14,614 nt of DNA from Patescibacteria group bacterium (GTDB taxonomy: Bacteria > Patescibacteria > Microgenomatia > Levybacterales > UBA12049). Made by a program: the position numbers and the translations under genes. Of this stretch, positions 6,196 through 13,732 are shown piece by piece. The notes under the pieces are model-generated. The model searched no databases and had not been told where the DNA came from. It saw only the letters and a program-made list of their open reading frames with translations. Positions within the stretch are counted from its first letter, which is position 1, and every line of letters starts with the position of its first letter. The stretch covers positions 1 through 14,614 of the forward strand of contig JAMCTM010000003.1 of assembly GCA_023379465.1 (NCBI GenBank), given 5' to 3'.

Positions 6196-8745
6196 ATGAG
6201 ACAAGAGAATTCTATTAGTTTTGTTATGCCAGCGTATAACAGTGAACGTACCGTTAATGAGGCAGTTGAGTCAATTATTAATGGAAACCTTATAGACGGA
6301 GATGAGATTATTATTGTGGACGACGCGTCCACGGACAAAACGACAGAAAGGATTCAGACTTTAGCCGCAAAATATCCCATAATAAGAATAATTCGTAACA
6401 GAGTGAACAAGGGTTGTCCAGCCTCAAGAAACATTGGAATAAGAGCGGCAAAAAATCTTCTCATTTTTAATCTTGATGCGGATGATGTTTTGATAGCCGG
6501 AAGTGTTTCTAAACTGAAAGAATATCTCCTTTTTGAGAAAGCAGATGTCGCCGCCTTCGGAGAAATTCATTTTTTTAAGAATAATACAAACGAAGTCACA
6601 CATCGCTGGATACTTCCGTCTGGTATTCTTACTTTGGCAGACTATTTATCTGGACCGTATGTGCCCGGGGGAAATTATCTTTACACTAAAAAAAGCTGGG
6701 CAAAAGTTAATGGCTATTGGGAATACGGAAAAGGACTTCATGAATTTTGGGGATTTAGCCTTAAACAAATTGCCTCTGGGTCAAAATTTATAGTGTTAGC
6801 AAACACCTTCTATTATCATCGATACAACCATAAGTCTCTTTTTATCCGGGAAACCAGTAGCAGTGATGACAGCTCTTTAATGGCAACGAAAATGACAAAG
6901 CCATTTCTTTCTTTAATAGAACCTCATGATCGGCAATATATTGAAAGTGAAGAGGGTAGCCGAACGTGGTTTACAAATCTGTCTAATCATCCGATCCGTG
7001 TCAAAAATAAAGAGATCGGCCGGCAAGGTATAAAGGAGGTTCTCGAGAAAAAAACGCGACCGTTTTTTGGCGGTTGGATTGGATCAAAAGTGGAACGAGC
7101 ACATGATTATTATCGATTTGCTAAGGACTTTGTAGCTTTTAAATCCATCCAAAATGATCGTTTCTTGGTTTCATGGAGAGATAGTCGACCCAGATTAGGT
7201 GAGGACACACCCAATACTGTCTTTGATCCCCATTACATCTATCATACTGCTTGGGCTGCTAGAATTTTGTCAAAGATCAAGCCAAAATATCATACCGATA
7301 TATCATCTATTCTCTACTTTAGTTCGATTATTTCTGCCTTTATACCGGTAAGATTTTACGATTACCGTCCTGTTAATTTAAGGTTAAATAATTTAACCTC
7401 CGGCTTCGCGGATCTGACAAAGTTACCGTTTGCTGATAACAGCATCCCTTCACTTTCGTGCATGCATACCGTTGAACATATTGGGCTAGGTCGGTATGGG
7501 GACAAGCTTAATCCAGATGAAGACCTCCGGGCAATAAGCGAATTAAAAAGAGTTCTCGCCTATGGGGGGTCACTTTTGTTTGTGGTACCCATTGGTCGGC
7601 CAAGAGTTTTATTTAATGCCCACCGCATATATTCTCTAAATCAGGTCATCTCTTATTTTCCCGATCTTGAGTTAAAAGAATTTTCCTTAGTGCCAGACGA
7701 CTATGATCGATTGGGAATGGTAGATAATCCGTCGGAGGAATTTTGTAACCAGCAAGATTACGCTTGCGGGTGTTTCTGGTTTACAAAGAGGGAGCTCAAA
7801 ACTTTTGGAAGTAGAAATAGTAAAAAATACTCAGTCGATGTAGTGATACCCGTCTACAACGGACAAGACTACATCATTCAAGCGATTGAGTCTGTCAATA
7901 AACAGACTTATAAACCGAATAAAATTATTGTTGTTGACGATGGGTCGACAGATAAAACGCCGGCGTTAATTAAACGTCTGAGGAAAAGCAATCAGACATT
8001 ATTTTATTTGCGAAAAAGAAGAGGAGGGCCGAGCTCTGCCCGCAATGTTGGTATTAAATATAGCAATGCTGAATTCATTGCTTTTTTAGATGCTGATGAT
8101 GTTTGGGAGTCAGCTAAACTGGAAAAACAAATTAAACTGTTTAAAAATAGCGACAATCAAAATTTAGGCGTTGTTTATTGCAATTATGCCGATATTGATC
8201 AAGACGGGAACAATCTTATTAATTTCTCCAGTTTTCCTCTCGACAGGACTATCAGGGGTAATATTTCAAGGCAGTTGTCATCTGGTAATAAGGTTGCCGG
8301 CAGCGACAGTGCGGTACTAGTAAAGAGGGAGTGCCTGGAGAGAGTTGGTTATTTTGATGAAAATCTCCAGACCTGCGAAGATTGGGATTTATGGTTAAGG
8401 ATTGCCAAATATTATCAATTTGATTTTGTCGACAAAATATTAGTTTACTTGCGTCGACATCCAGCCAGTCTACAAAAAAATAAAATGAAAATGCTTTTGG
8501 GGGAGGTAAAATTCACAAATAAAAGAATCGAAGAAGGCATTCTGAATAAAAAAGCTATAAAACGGTTTCGCTACAGAATTCTTCGGGAAGCGGTGGACAG
8601 TTTTCCTAGGCATCAGGCGATTGACCAGATACTTAGTGAGCTTTCACCAAAAACAACTGCCATTCTTTTTGGTAATAAAAGTTATGTTATTAAGTGCCTA
8701 TTGATGATTATGTTTGATAAGGCAAAAACTATTATAAAAAGATGA
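6196..8745 (+). CDS. GT2-DUF268-GT2 three-domain fusion glycosyltransferase
   Basis: An 849-residue protein with three modules. Residues 5-215 are a GT2 domain: SFVMPAYNSERTV, EIIIVDDASTDKT (37-49), NLDADDV (92-98), but the usual ED base position reads HEFWGF. Residues about 315-530 match DUF268: FDPHYIYHTAWAARIL (343-358), VRFYDYRPVNLRL (385-397), LPFADNSIPSLSCMHTVEHI (410-429), GLGRYGD, VVPIGRPRVLFNAHRIYS (463-480), GCGCFWF. Residues 545-760 are a second GT2 domain: VVIPVYNGQDYI, IIVVDDGSTDKT (577-588), FLDADDVW, CEDWDLWLRI (727-736). DUF268 resembles a methyltransferase fold but the SAM glycine loop is not visible: the site reads HTDISSILYF. The likely role is sequential transfer of two sugars, with DUF268 modifying or positioning the glycan; this is inference. 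ATG lies 2 nt after the previous stop; the end overlaps wzm by ATGA. Confidence 0.93.
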   Translation: MRQENSISFVMPAYNSERTVNEAVESIINGNLIDGDEIIIVDDASTDKTTERIQTLAAKYPIIRIIRNRVNKGCPASRNIGIRAAKNLLIFNLDADDVLIAGSVSKLKEYLLFEKADVAAFGEIHFFKNNTNEVTHRWILPSGILTLADYLSGPYVPGGNYLYTKKSWAKVNGYWEYGKGLHEFWGFSLKQIASGSKFIVLANTFYYHRYNHKSLFIRETSSSDDSSLMATKMTKPFLSLIEPHDRQYIESEEGSRTWFTNLSNHPIRVKNKEIGRQGIKEVLEKKTRPFFGGWIGSKVERAHDYYRFAKDFVAFKSIQNDRFLVSWRDSRPRLGEDTPNTVFDPHYIYHTAWAARILSKIKPKYHTDISSILYFSSIISAFIPVRFYDYRPVNLRLNNLTSGFADLTKLPFADNSIPSLSCMHTVEHIGLGRYGDKLNPDEDLRAISELKRVLAYGGSLLFVVPIGRPRVLFNAHRIYSLNQVISYFPDLELKEFSLVPDDYDRLGMVDNPSEEFCNQQDYACGCFWFTKRELKTFGSRNSKKYSVDVVIPVYNGQDYIIQAIESVNKQTYKPNKIIVVDDGSTDKTPALIKRLRKSNQTLFYLRKRRGGPSSARNVGIKYSNAEFIAFLDADDVWESAKLEKQIKLFKNSDNQNLGVVYCNYADIDQDGNNLINFSSFPLDRTIRGNISRQLSSGNKVAGSDSAVLVKRECLERVGYFDENLQTCEDWDLWLRIAKYYQFDFVDKILVYLRRHPASLQKNKMKMLLGEVKFTNKRIEEGILNKKAIKRFRYRILREAVDSFPRHQAIDQILSELSPKTTAILFGNKSYVIKCLLMIMFDKAKTIIKR

Positions 8746-9593
8746 CTAACCAAATCGCTATTTACGATGTGGAATCAAAGAAGGGAATTAATCTGATTCA
8801 AAATTTAATCTTATTGGGTAGAAATTGCTTGTCTTCAAGGGAACTAATTTGGCAGCTGTTTCGGAGGGATTTTTTTGCGGTTCATAAAAAATCACTTCTT
8901 GGCAAAAGTTGGGTTCTGATCTCACCAATTGTTGCGATTATTTCTTGGGTGCTTATGAACGCCTTTGGAATTCTTAACCCCGGCAACGTGGGAATTCCCT
9001 ATCCGGCTTATATCCTTATTGGCACATCAATCTGGGGATTGTTTATTGGAATCTACCAATCGGCAGCGGGGACATTATCGGTAGGTCAGGGATTTATCAC
9101 TCAAGTGAAATATCCTCATGAGGTTTTACTGGCCAAACAGGTTTTTGACCAATTGGTTAATTTTTTCTTAAGCTTCTCAATAATCGTTATTACTTTAATT
9201 ATTTTTAGAATTTTACCAAGCTGGCAGATAGTCTTTCTACCTGTATTAATTTTGCCATTGGCCCTATTAGGATCTGGCCTAGGGCTAATAATGTCTTGCG
9301 TTAGTGTTGTTGCCAGTGACATGAAAAAAATCATGGATATATTTTTAGTGAATTTAATTTTTTTGACACCTATAATATATTCAAAAAATATTACTAATCC
9401 AGTTTTGTCCCTCATTATTAAAATTCATCCTTGCGCAATATTGGTAGGCGGCGTTCGTGATACTATTATTTACGGACAACTAGATAGCCCTTGGATCTTT
9501 GGTTTTTGGTCAATGGTTGCGCTGGTTTCTTTTATTATCTCACTGCGATTTTTTTACTCGGTTGAGGGAACCGTTATTGAGAAACTAATTTAG
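8742..9593 (+). CDS. wzm: Polysaccharide ABC transporter permease (ABC-2 type, Wzm)
   Basis: Integral membrane half of the exporter that moves finished lipid-linked glycan across the inner membrane. The 283-residue length is usual for Wzm/KpsM. After a cytoplasmic N-terminus with the amphipathic segment ELIWQLFRRDFFAVHKKSLL (34-53), about six hydrophobic spans can be placed near 57-77, 88-108, 135-158, 163-186, 197-213 and 252-272. The family-typical FLTPIIYS sits at 207-214 and IHPCAILVGGVRD at 228-240. Paired directly with the ATPase gene downstream (5-nt gap) and overlapping the gene above by ATGA, so it belongs to the same transcript. The presence of this pair and the absence of flippase and polymerase genes point to the ABC-dependent route. 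Confidence 0.94.
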   Translation: MTNQIAIYDVESKKGINLIQNLILLGRNCLSSRELIWQLFRRDFFAVHKKSLLGKSWVLISPIVAIISWVLMNAFGILNPGNVGIPYPAYILIGTSIWGLFIGIYQSAAGTLSVGQGFITQVKYPHEVLLAKQVFDQLVNFFLSFSIIVITLIIFRILPSWQIVFLPVLILPLALLGSGLGLIMSCVSVVASDMKKIMDIFLVNLIFLTPIIYSKNITNPVLSLIIKIHPCAILVGGVRDTIIYGQLDSPWIFGFWSMVALVSFIISLRFFYSVEGTVIEKLI

Positions 9594-9598
9594 AGATT

Positions 9599-10813
9599 AT
9601 GAATAATAATATTGTCATTAGTGTTAACCATGCTTCCAAAAAATTTTGCCGAAATCTTCGCCATGGTTTAGTTTATGGTTTAGCTGATCTTGGGAAGCAG
9701 GCGCTTGGCCGTGATGCTAAGAGGGGAATATTGCGCAAGGATGAATTTTGGGCAGTTGATGACGTTAGTTTTAATGTCAAAAGGGGTGAAACGTTTGGCA
9801 TAATTGGTGATAATGGATCGGGGAAATCGACACTTTTGAGACTGCTGAATGGCATTTTTATCCCGGATAAGGGCAGTATTGCAATACAGGGTAGGGTGGG
9901 GGCCTTAATTGCGGTCGGAGCTGGTTTCCACCCCCAGATGACCGGCAGAGAAAATATTTACCTTAATGGTGCAATTTTGGGGATGACTAGGGATGAAATT
10001 AAACAAAAGTTTGATTCTATTGTTAATTTTGCAGATATTGGGAAGTTTTTAGACGCTCCTGTAAGCACCTATTCGTCGGGGATGTATGTTCGTTTGGGTT
10101 TTGCCATCGCAATCCACTGCGAACCCGACGTCATTCTGGTCGATGAGATCCTGTCGGTTGGTGATGTGAAGTTCCAGAAGAAATGCGTTGATAAAATTAC
10201 ACAAATGAGAGAGTCGGGTTCTACTTTTGTCATTGTTAGTCATAGTCCCAACGCTATTAAGCGACTTTGTTCGCGATGTCTTTTGCTTTCTCGCGGACAA
10301 GCTAAAGCACTTGGAGAAACAAGTCAAGTGGTTTCACACTATCTTGGAACCGACGTGGTTGAGAGATCAGTTGTTAACCTGCTAAAACTAAAAAATAATT
10401 ACGGCATGGGTGAAATCTCACCCAGATCTATAAAATTATTAAATAACGTTCGTGACAAGTTTGCCAGCTATTGGAATGAACCGATTAAATTTATGTTGAC
10501 CGGTACGATAAAAAAAGAGATGGCAAATATCTCGTTCGGTATCGGTTTAACCACTAGTGATGACACTCCAATGTTTACGACACGATCACTCCCTGTGAAG
10601 ATTTTGCCCAAAGGGGAGCATAGTATTTTGGTTGAAATTAGACATAATTTATCTCCCGGATTATACAACGTAGCCCTTGGGGCTAATTCCGGAGATAATA
10701 TCTATTATTTTCATGCTAAAATCGCTCAACTAGAAATCAGGGATAACCCTAATAATCCATATCCGCTGGAAGACACCGGTTTGATTCATTGTAGCTCGAA
10801 TTGGAAACTATGA
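9599..10813 (+). CDS. wzt: Polysaccharide ABC transporter ATPase with C-terminal glycan-binding domain (Wzt)
   Basis: Cytoplasmic ATPase partner of Wzm, 404 residues. ATPase elements in order: WAVDDVSFNVKRGE (51-64), Walker A GDNGSGKST (70-78), GAGFHPQMTGRENIYLNG (107-124; the Wzt-type Q-loop region), signature YSSGMYVRLGFA (158-169), Walker B VILVDEILSVGD (178-189), and switch His in VSHSP (213-217). Residues about 262-404 form an extra beta-rich domain (NYGMGEI, LPKGEHSILVEI, LSPGLYNVALGA). In studied Wzt proteins such as those of E. coli O8/O9a this domain binds the capped non-reducing chain end, linking export to chain termination. Here it suggests that a terminal modification made by one of the local methyltransferases or the acetyltransferase might be the export signal (inference). 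The stop codon overlaps the acetyltransferase start by ATGA. Confidence 0.96.
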   Translation: MNNNIVISVNHASKKFCRNLRHGLVYGLADLGKQALGRDAKRGILRKDEFWAVDDVSFNVKRGETFGIIGDNGSGKSTLLRLLNGIFIPDKGSIAIQGRVGALIAVGAGFHPQMTGRENIYLNGAILGMTRDEIKQKFDSIVNFADIGKFLDAPVSTYSSGMYVRLGFAIAIHCEPDVILVDEILSVGDVKFQKKCVDKITQMRESGSTFVIVSHSPNAIKRLCSRCLLLSRGQAKALGETSQVVSHYLGTDVVERSVVNLLKLKNNYGMGEISPRSIKLLNNVRDKFASYWNEPIKFMLTGTIKKEMANISFGIGLTTSDDTPMFTTRSLPVKILPKGEHSILVEIRHNLSPGLYNVALGANSGDNIYYFHAKIAQLEIRDNPNNPYPLEDTGLIHCSSNWKL

Positions 10814-11292
10814 AATTTATTTTTCCGGCAAAAACGCCTTATTTTATTCATAAAACTGTTATCATAAGTGACAGGAATTTTCTTCACGTTGGCAAGTCGG
10901 CGGAGATTTGGGAATATGTTATTATTCGATCATTTTCAAAGGTTACGATTGGGAGTTTTTCTCAGATAGGACCTTTTTCAGTGTTTTTCAGTGGGGATGG
11001 AATATTTATTGGTGATAACGTGATGATCGGGCCACATTGTGTCCTTGCTGCCGGTAATCATAATTATAAACAGCTTAAGGCCCCAATGCGTTTTGGCGGA
11101 GGAATATCGAAGGGTCCTATAATTGTTGAAGACGGTGTTTGGATCGGGGCAAATTGTACTATAACGGACGGTGTTACTATTGGTCATGACTCGGTTGTGG
11201 CTGCTAACAGCGTGGTGACCAGGAATGTGAAACCGTTTGATATTGTCGCCGGCATTCCCGCAAAGAAAATTAGTAATCGGAAAAACAAATGA
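10810..11292 (+). CDS. Left-handed beta-helix (hexapeptide) O-acetyltransferase
   Basis: Acetyl-CoA-dependent acyltransferase of the hexapeptide-repeat type, probably O-acetylating the glycan or N/O-acetylating a nucleotide sugar. From the ATG at 10810 it is 160 residues. Isoleucine/valine-rich hexapeptide turns run through the protein: VTIGSFSQIGPF (45-56), GIFIGDNVMIGPHCVLAAG (64-82), IIVEDGVWIGANCTITDGV (104-122), TIGHDSVVAANSVV (123-136), ending with the common tail DIVAGIPAKKI (144-154). H84 in AGNHNY is the expected catalytic histidine. A TTG at 10801 would add three residues, but ATG at 10810 forms the ATGA overlap seen at six other junctions and is preferred. It also overlaps the next gene by ATGA. 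Confidence 0.9.
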   Translation: MKFIFPAKTPYFIHKTVIISDRNFLHVGKSAEIWEYVIIRSFSKVTIGSFSQIGPFSVFFSGDGIFIGDNVMIGPHCVLAAGNHNYKQLKAPMRFGGGISKGPIIVEDGVWIGANCTITDGVTIGHDSVVAANSVVTRNVKPFDIVAGIPAKKISNRKNK

Positions 11293-11987
11293 TTCAATTT
11301 GGTGCTGACAATGAGTTATCCAGGAAAAAATGGATTAAAAAGCACTTATTAGCCATCTCCAAAAACAGGAGAATCCTTGATGCCGGGGCCGGGGAGTGTA
11401 TCTATAAAAGATATTGCTCTCATCTAGAATATGTTGCTCAAGATTTTGGAAAGTATAATGGCAATGGTAATCTCATAGGTCTTCAAAAGACACGATGGAA
11501 TCTCTCAAAAATTCAAATCAAGAGTGACATCAGTTCTATCCCTGAACCCAATGTGTCATTCGACGCGATTTTGTGTAGTGAAGTGCTCGAGCACGTCCCC
11601 AAACCACTATTGGCAATTAAGGAGTTTGCTCGTTTGCTTAAACCAGGTGGGCAACTTCTCCTCACTGCTCCCTTTTGCAGTTTCACCCATTTTGCACCCT
11701 ATTTTTTTAATACTGGGTTTAGCCGGTATTTTTATGAAGTGAATTTACCGGAATACGGTTTCCAAATAAAAGAAATTGAACCCAACGGTAATTATTTTAG
11801 TTTCCTGGCTCAGGAGCTGCATCGTTTGGATGATATTGTCAAAGTTTATTCAAAAGGTAAGTTAACTAAATTAGAAAAGTCATACATTAACAGGCTTCTT
11901 ATTGCCCTACGACGATTCTCAAAAACAGATCGCAGTTCCTCTGAGCTCCTCACCTTTGGCTACCACGTGCTAGCCATAAAAGAATGA
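11289..11987 (+). CDS. Class I SAM-dependent methyltransferase (Methyltransf_11-like)
   Basis: A 232-residue methyltransferase with motif I RILDAGAGECIY (28-39), acidic strand-2 end VAQDFGKY (49-56), DAILCSEVLEHVPKP (92-106) and LLKPGGQLLLTAPF (116-129). The two turns after motif VI (FCSFTHFAPYFFNTGFSRYF) are aromatic-rich, and YEVNLPEYGFQIKEIEPNGN is usual for glycan- or lipid-cluster members of this group. The C-terminus is basic and helical, consistent with binding an anionic substrate or membrane surface. Substrate is not identifiable; methylation of a sugar residue is inferred from the setting. ATGA overlaps exist at both ends, with the acetyltransferase above and the FkbM-like gene below, so the three are likely made in fixed proportion. 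Confidence 0.88.
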   Translation: MIQFGADNELSRKKWIKKHLLAISKNRRILDAGAGECIYKRYCSHLEYVAQDFGKYNGNGNLIGLQKTRWNLSKIQIKSDISSIPEPNVSFDAILCSEVLEHVPKPLLAIKEFARLLKPGGQLLLTAPFCSFTHFAPYFFNTGFSRYFYEVNLPEYGFQIKEIEPNGNYFSFLAQELHRLDDIVKVYSKGKLTKLEKSYINRLLIALRRFSKTDRSSSELLTFGYHVLAIKE

Positions 11988-12856
11988 GAAAAGACGACTT
12001 AATCGGGCATAAAAAAAATTACTTTTCGCAAAACGGTGAAGACGGAATAATTGAGCGTATCTTTTCGATTATTGGGGCACCAACAAAAAAATGCTGTGAG
12101 TTTGGTGCTTGGGACGGAATTCACTTTTCTAATACCCGCCGGCTGATTCTAAATGGTTGGAGAGCGGTATTGATTGAGGGAAACAAAGAAAGATTCCAGC
12201 AACTCAGACAAAATTATGTGCCTAACGAAAGGGTGCATTGCATCAATAAATATATCCTTGCGCGCCCAGACACTTTGGGACGAGTATGTAAGCGGCAAGG
12301 GTTTTGTAAACTAGATTTTCTAAGTATTGATGTTGATGGTCTTGATTTTGAGATATTCCAGCATTTATCAGTCCACCCCTTAGTTATTTGTGTTGAGGTA
12401 AATAGTGGCCATTATCCGGCAAGTGTATCTAAAATTAACAGAAAAATTGCGGCCAATAATGTTGGACAACCCCTCGGTTGGTTTGTTGAGAAGGCTTGGA
12501 GTCTTGGCTATAGCCTCGTTTGTTATACTGGCAACGCCTTTTTCCTTCGGGAAGAAATTAGGAAAAAATTTAATATACCGAAGCTTGATCCGATTACGGC
12601 CTATCAGCAATGCCTTTGTCATCTTACCGAAAACGAGTGTGGGTGGGTTTTTCTTGCCTCATTTGCTTTAGTTGAGCCGTACTATGATTATAATAATCAG
12701 CTTCCTACGAGACTTGCACTGCATATTAGCTTTTTCCAAGCAGTTAAGCTAATTTTAGGAATTAAGCCGACTTATTCATTAGTAAAGGATAAGTTCCTAA
12801 GATTTCAGGTATTGGGGAGATTTTTAATAAGAGAATTCTATGGATATAGAAAATAA
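11984..12856 (+). CDS. FkbM-like methyltransferase-fold protein
   Basis: A 290-residue protein of the FkbM-related group marked by an N-terminal YFSQNGEDGIIERIF (13-27). It continues with a SAM-loop-like CCEFGAWDGIHFSNT (37-51), GWRAVLIEGNKERF (58-71), and LDFLSIDVDGLDFEIF (110-125), the counterpart of the FkbM DFLKIDVEG motif. ICVEVNSGHYPAS (135-147) follows. Motif I reads EFGAWDG rather than the usual DVGANxG, as in other members with this N-terminus. An O-methyltransferase role on the glycan is the likely reading but is less secure than for the gene at 3704. The last 40 residues are hydrophobic/basic and could sit on the membrane. Start is fixed by ATGA overlap; the end overlaps the next gene by 17 nt. 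Confidence 0.8.
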   Translation: MRKDDLIGHKKNYFSQNGEDGIIERIFSIIGAPTKKCCEFGAWDGIHFSNTRRLILNGWRAVLIEGNKERFQQLRQNYVPNERVHCINKYILARPDTLGRVCKRQGFCKLDFLSIDVDGLDFEIFQHLSVHPLVICVEVNSGHYPASVSKINRKIAANNVGQPLGWFVEKAWSLGYSLVCYTGNAFFLREEIRKKFNIPKLDPITAYQQCLCHLTENECGWVFLASFALVEPYYDYNNQLPTRLALHISFFQAVKLILGIKPTYSLVKDKFLRFQVLGRFLIREFYGYRK

Positions 12857-13730
12857 ACCAAAAGTATCAGTTTTACTACCAGTGTATAACTGCGAAAAAT
12901 TTGTTGCCGAGGCAGTGGAAAGCATTTTCCAACAAACTTTTTCCGATTTTGAATTCTTGATCATAAATGACGGATCAACAGACCAAACCTTAAAGATTCT
13001 TCATTCATTTGCCGATCCGAGATTAAGAATTTATTCTAATAAGAAGAATTTAGGGATTGTTTCCTCGCTAAACAAAGGAATTGAGATTGCCCGTGGTCAA
13101 TATATTGTCAGAATGGATGCCGATGACGTAAGTTTGCCGGAGAGGATAGAGATGCAGGTAGCGTATATGGACCAAAATCCAAACATCGGGGTTTGTGGAA
13201 CATGGTTTAGAACCATTGGGGAGAAGGCCGGACGTTTAAAAACTTACCCGGTCGAGCCGGATGAAGTGAAGTGCGCTTTATTATTCGGCTGTCCGATTGC
13301 TCATCCGACCACGATATTAAGGAAGACTGTGCTAGATCAAAATCATCTAAAATATAATCCGACTTTTCTTCAAGCAGAGGACATTGAATTTTGGGTACGC
13401 TGTAGTAAATATACTCAATTAGCTAATATTCCCAGGGTATTATTCCAACATCGGGTTCATGATGCCAAAAAATCCACGCTTAATTTTGCTAGTTTGAATG
13501 ATTACACCCGCAGAGTAATTTTATCTGAGCTAGAATCATTGACAATTAAACCAAATATGAAAGAACTCGAAATACATTTATCTCTGGGGTCAGGTGGCAT
13601 TTGGGAAACGACAAAATGGCTTTTCAAACTAAAACTAAAAAATAATGTCTTGAAAATTTACCCACAAACAGCCTTTAATAGAGTAATTCGAGGCTATTGG
13701 TACAAAACAGTGGTAAATTTATTGGGCTAA
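12840..13730 (+). CDS. Glycosyltransferase family 2 (WcaA/SpsA-like)
   Basis: A compact, canonical GT2 enzyme of 296 residues. Motifs: KVSVLLPVYNCEKFVAEAVE (8-27), FLIINDGSTDQT (39-50), KNLGIVSSLNKGIEIARG (69-86), metal-binding RMDADDVSLPERI (91-103), and base motif QAEDIEFWVRC (178-188). CPIAHPTTILRK (151-162) is also frequent in O-antigen and capsule GT2 proteins with this architecture. No membrane segment is visible. Its ATG is 17 nt inside the preceding gene; AAGAGA lies just upstream and may serve for ribosome binding. The gene ends two bases before the GT11 gene. It adds one residue to the repeat or side chain; donor and linkage are unknown. Confidence 0.95.
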   Translation: MDIENKPKVSVLLPVYNCEKFVAEAVESIFQQTFSDFEFLIINDGSTDQTLKILHSFADPRLRIYSNKKNLGIVSSLNKGIEIARGQYIVRMDADDVSLPERIEMQVAYMDQNPNIGVCGTWFRTIGEKAGRLKTYPVEPDEVKCALLFGCPIAHPTTILRKTVLDQNHLKYNPTFLQAEDIEFWVRCSKYTQLANIPRVLFQHRVHDAKKSTLNFASLNDYTRRVILSELESLTIKPNMKELEIHLSLGSGGIWETTKWLFKLKLKNNVLKIYPQTAFNRVIRGYWYKTVVNLLG

Positions 13731-13732
13731 TT

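Noticed and set aside
6533..6793. Alternative-frame 86-codon open frame inside the fusion gene.
   Set aside because: It is a shadow of the GT2 domain in another frame with no protein features.
9116..9415. Reverse-strand open frame of 99 codons within wzm, and similar antisense frames elsewhere.
   Set aside because: They lie opposite well-supported genes, have no recognisable domains or start signals, and are expected by chance.
10801..10809. TTG at 10801 as the start of the acetyltransferase.
   Set aside because: ATG at 10810 makes the ATGA overlap typical of this operon, and the three extra residues add nothing conserved.
10382..13646. An identical 18-base string, CTAAAACTAAAAAATAAT, at 10382-10399 (wzt) and 13629-13646 (GT2).
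   Set aside because: Both copies encode LKLKNN in AT-rich, lysine-rich coding DNA in the same frame; two copies of low-complexity sequence are best explained by codon bias.
13697..13732. TTG at 13697 as the start of the GT11 gene.
   Set aside because: It would add 12 residues before the conserved first strand and overlap the GT2 gene by 34 nt; ATG at 13733 fits the family N-terminus.
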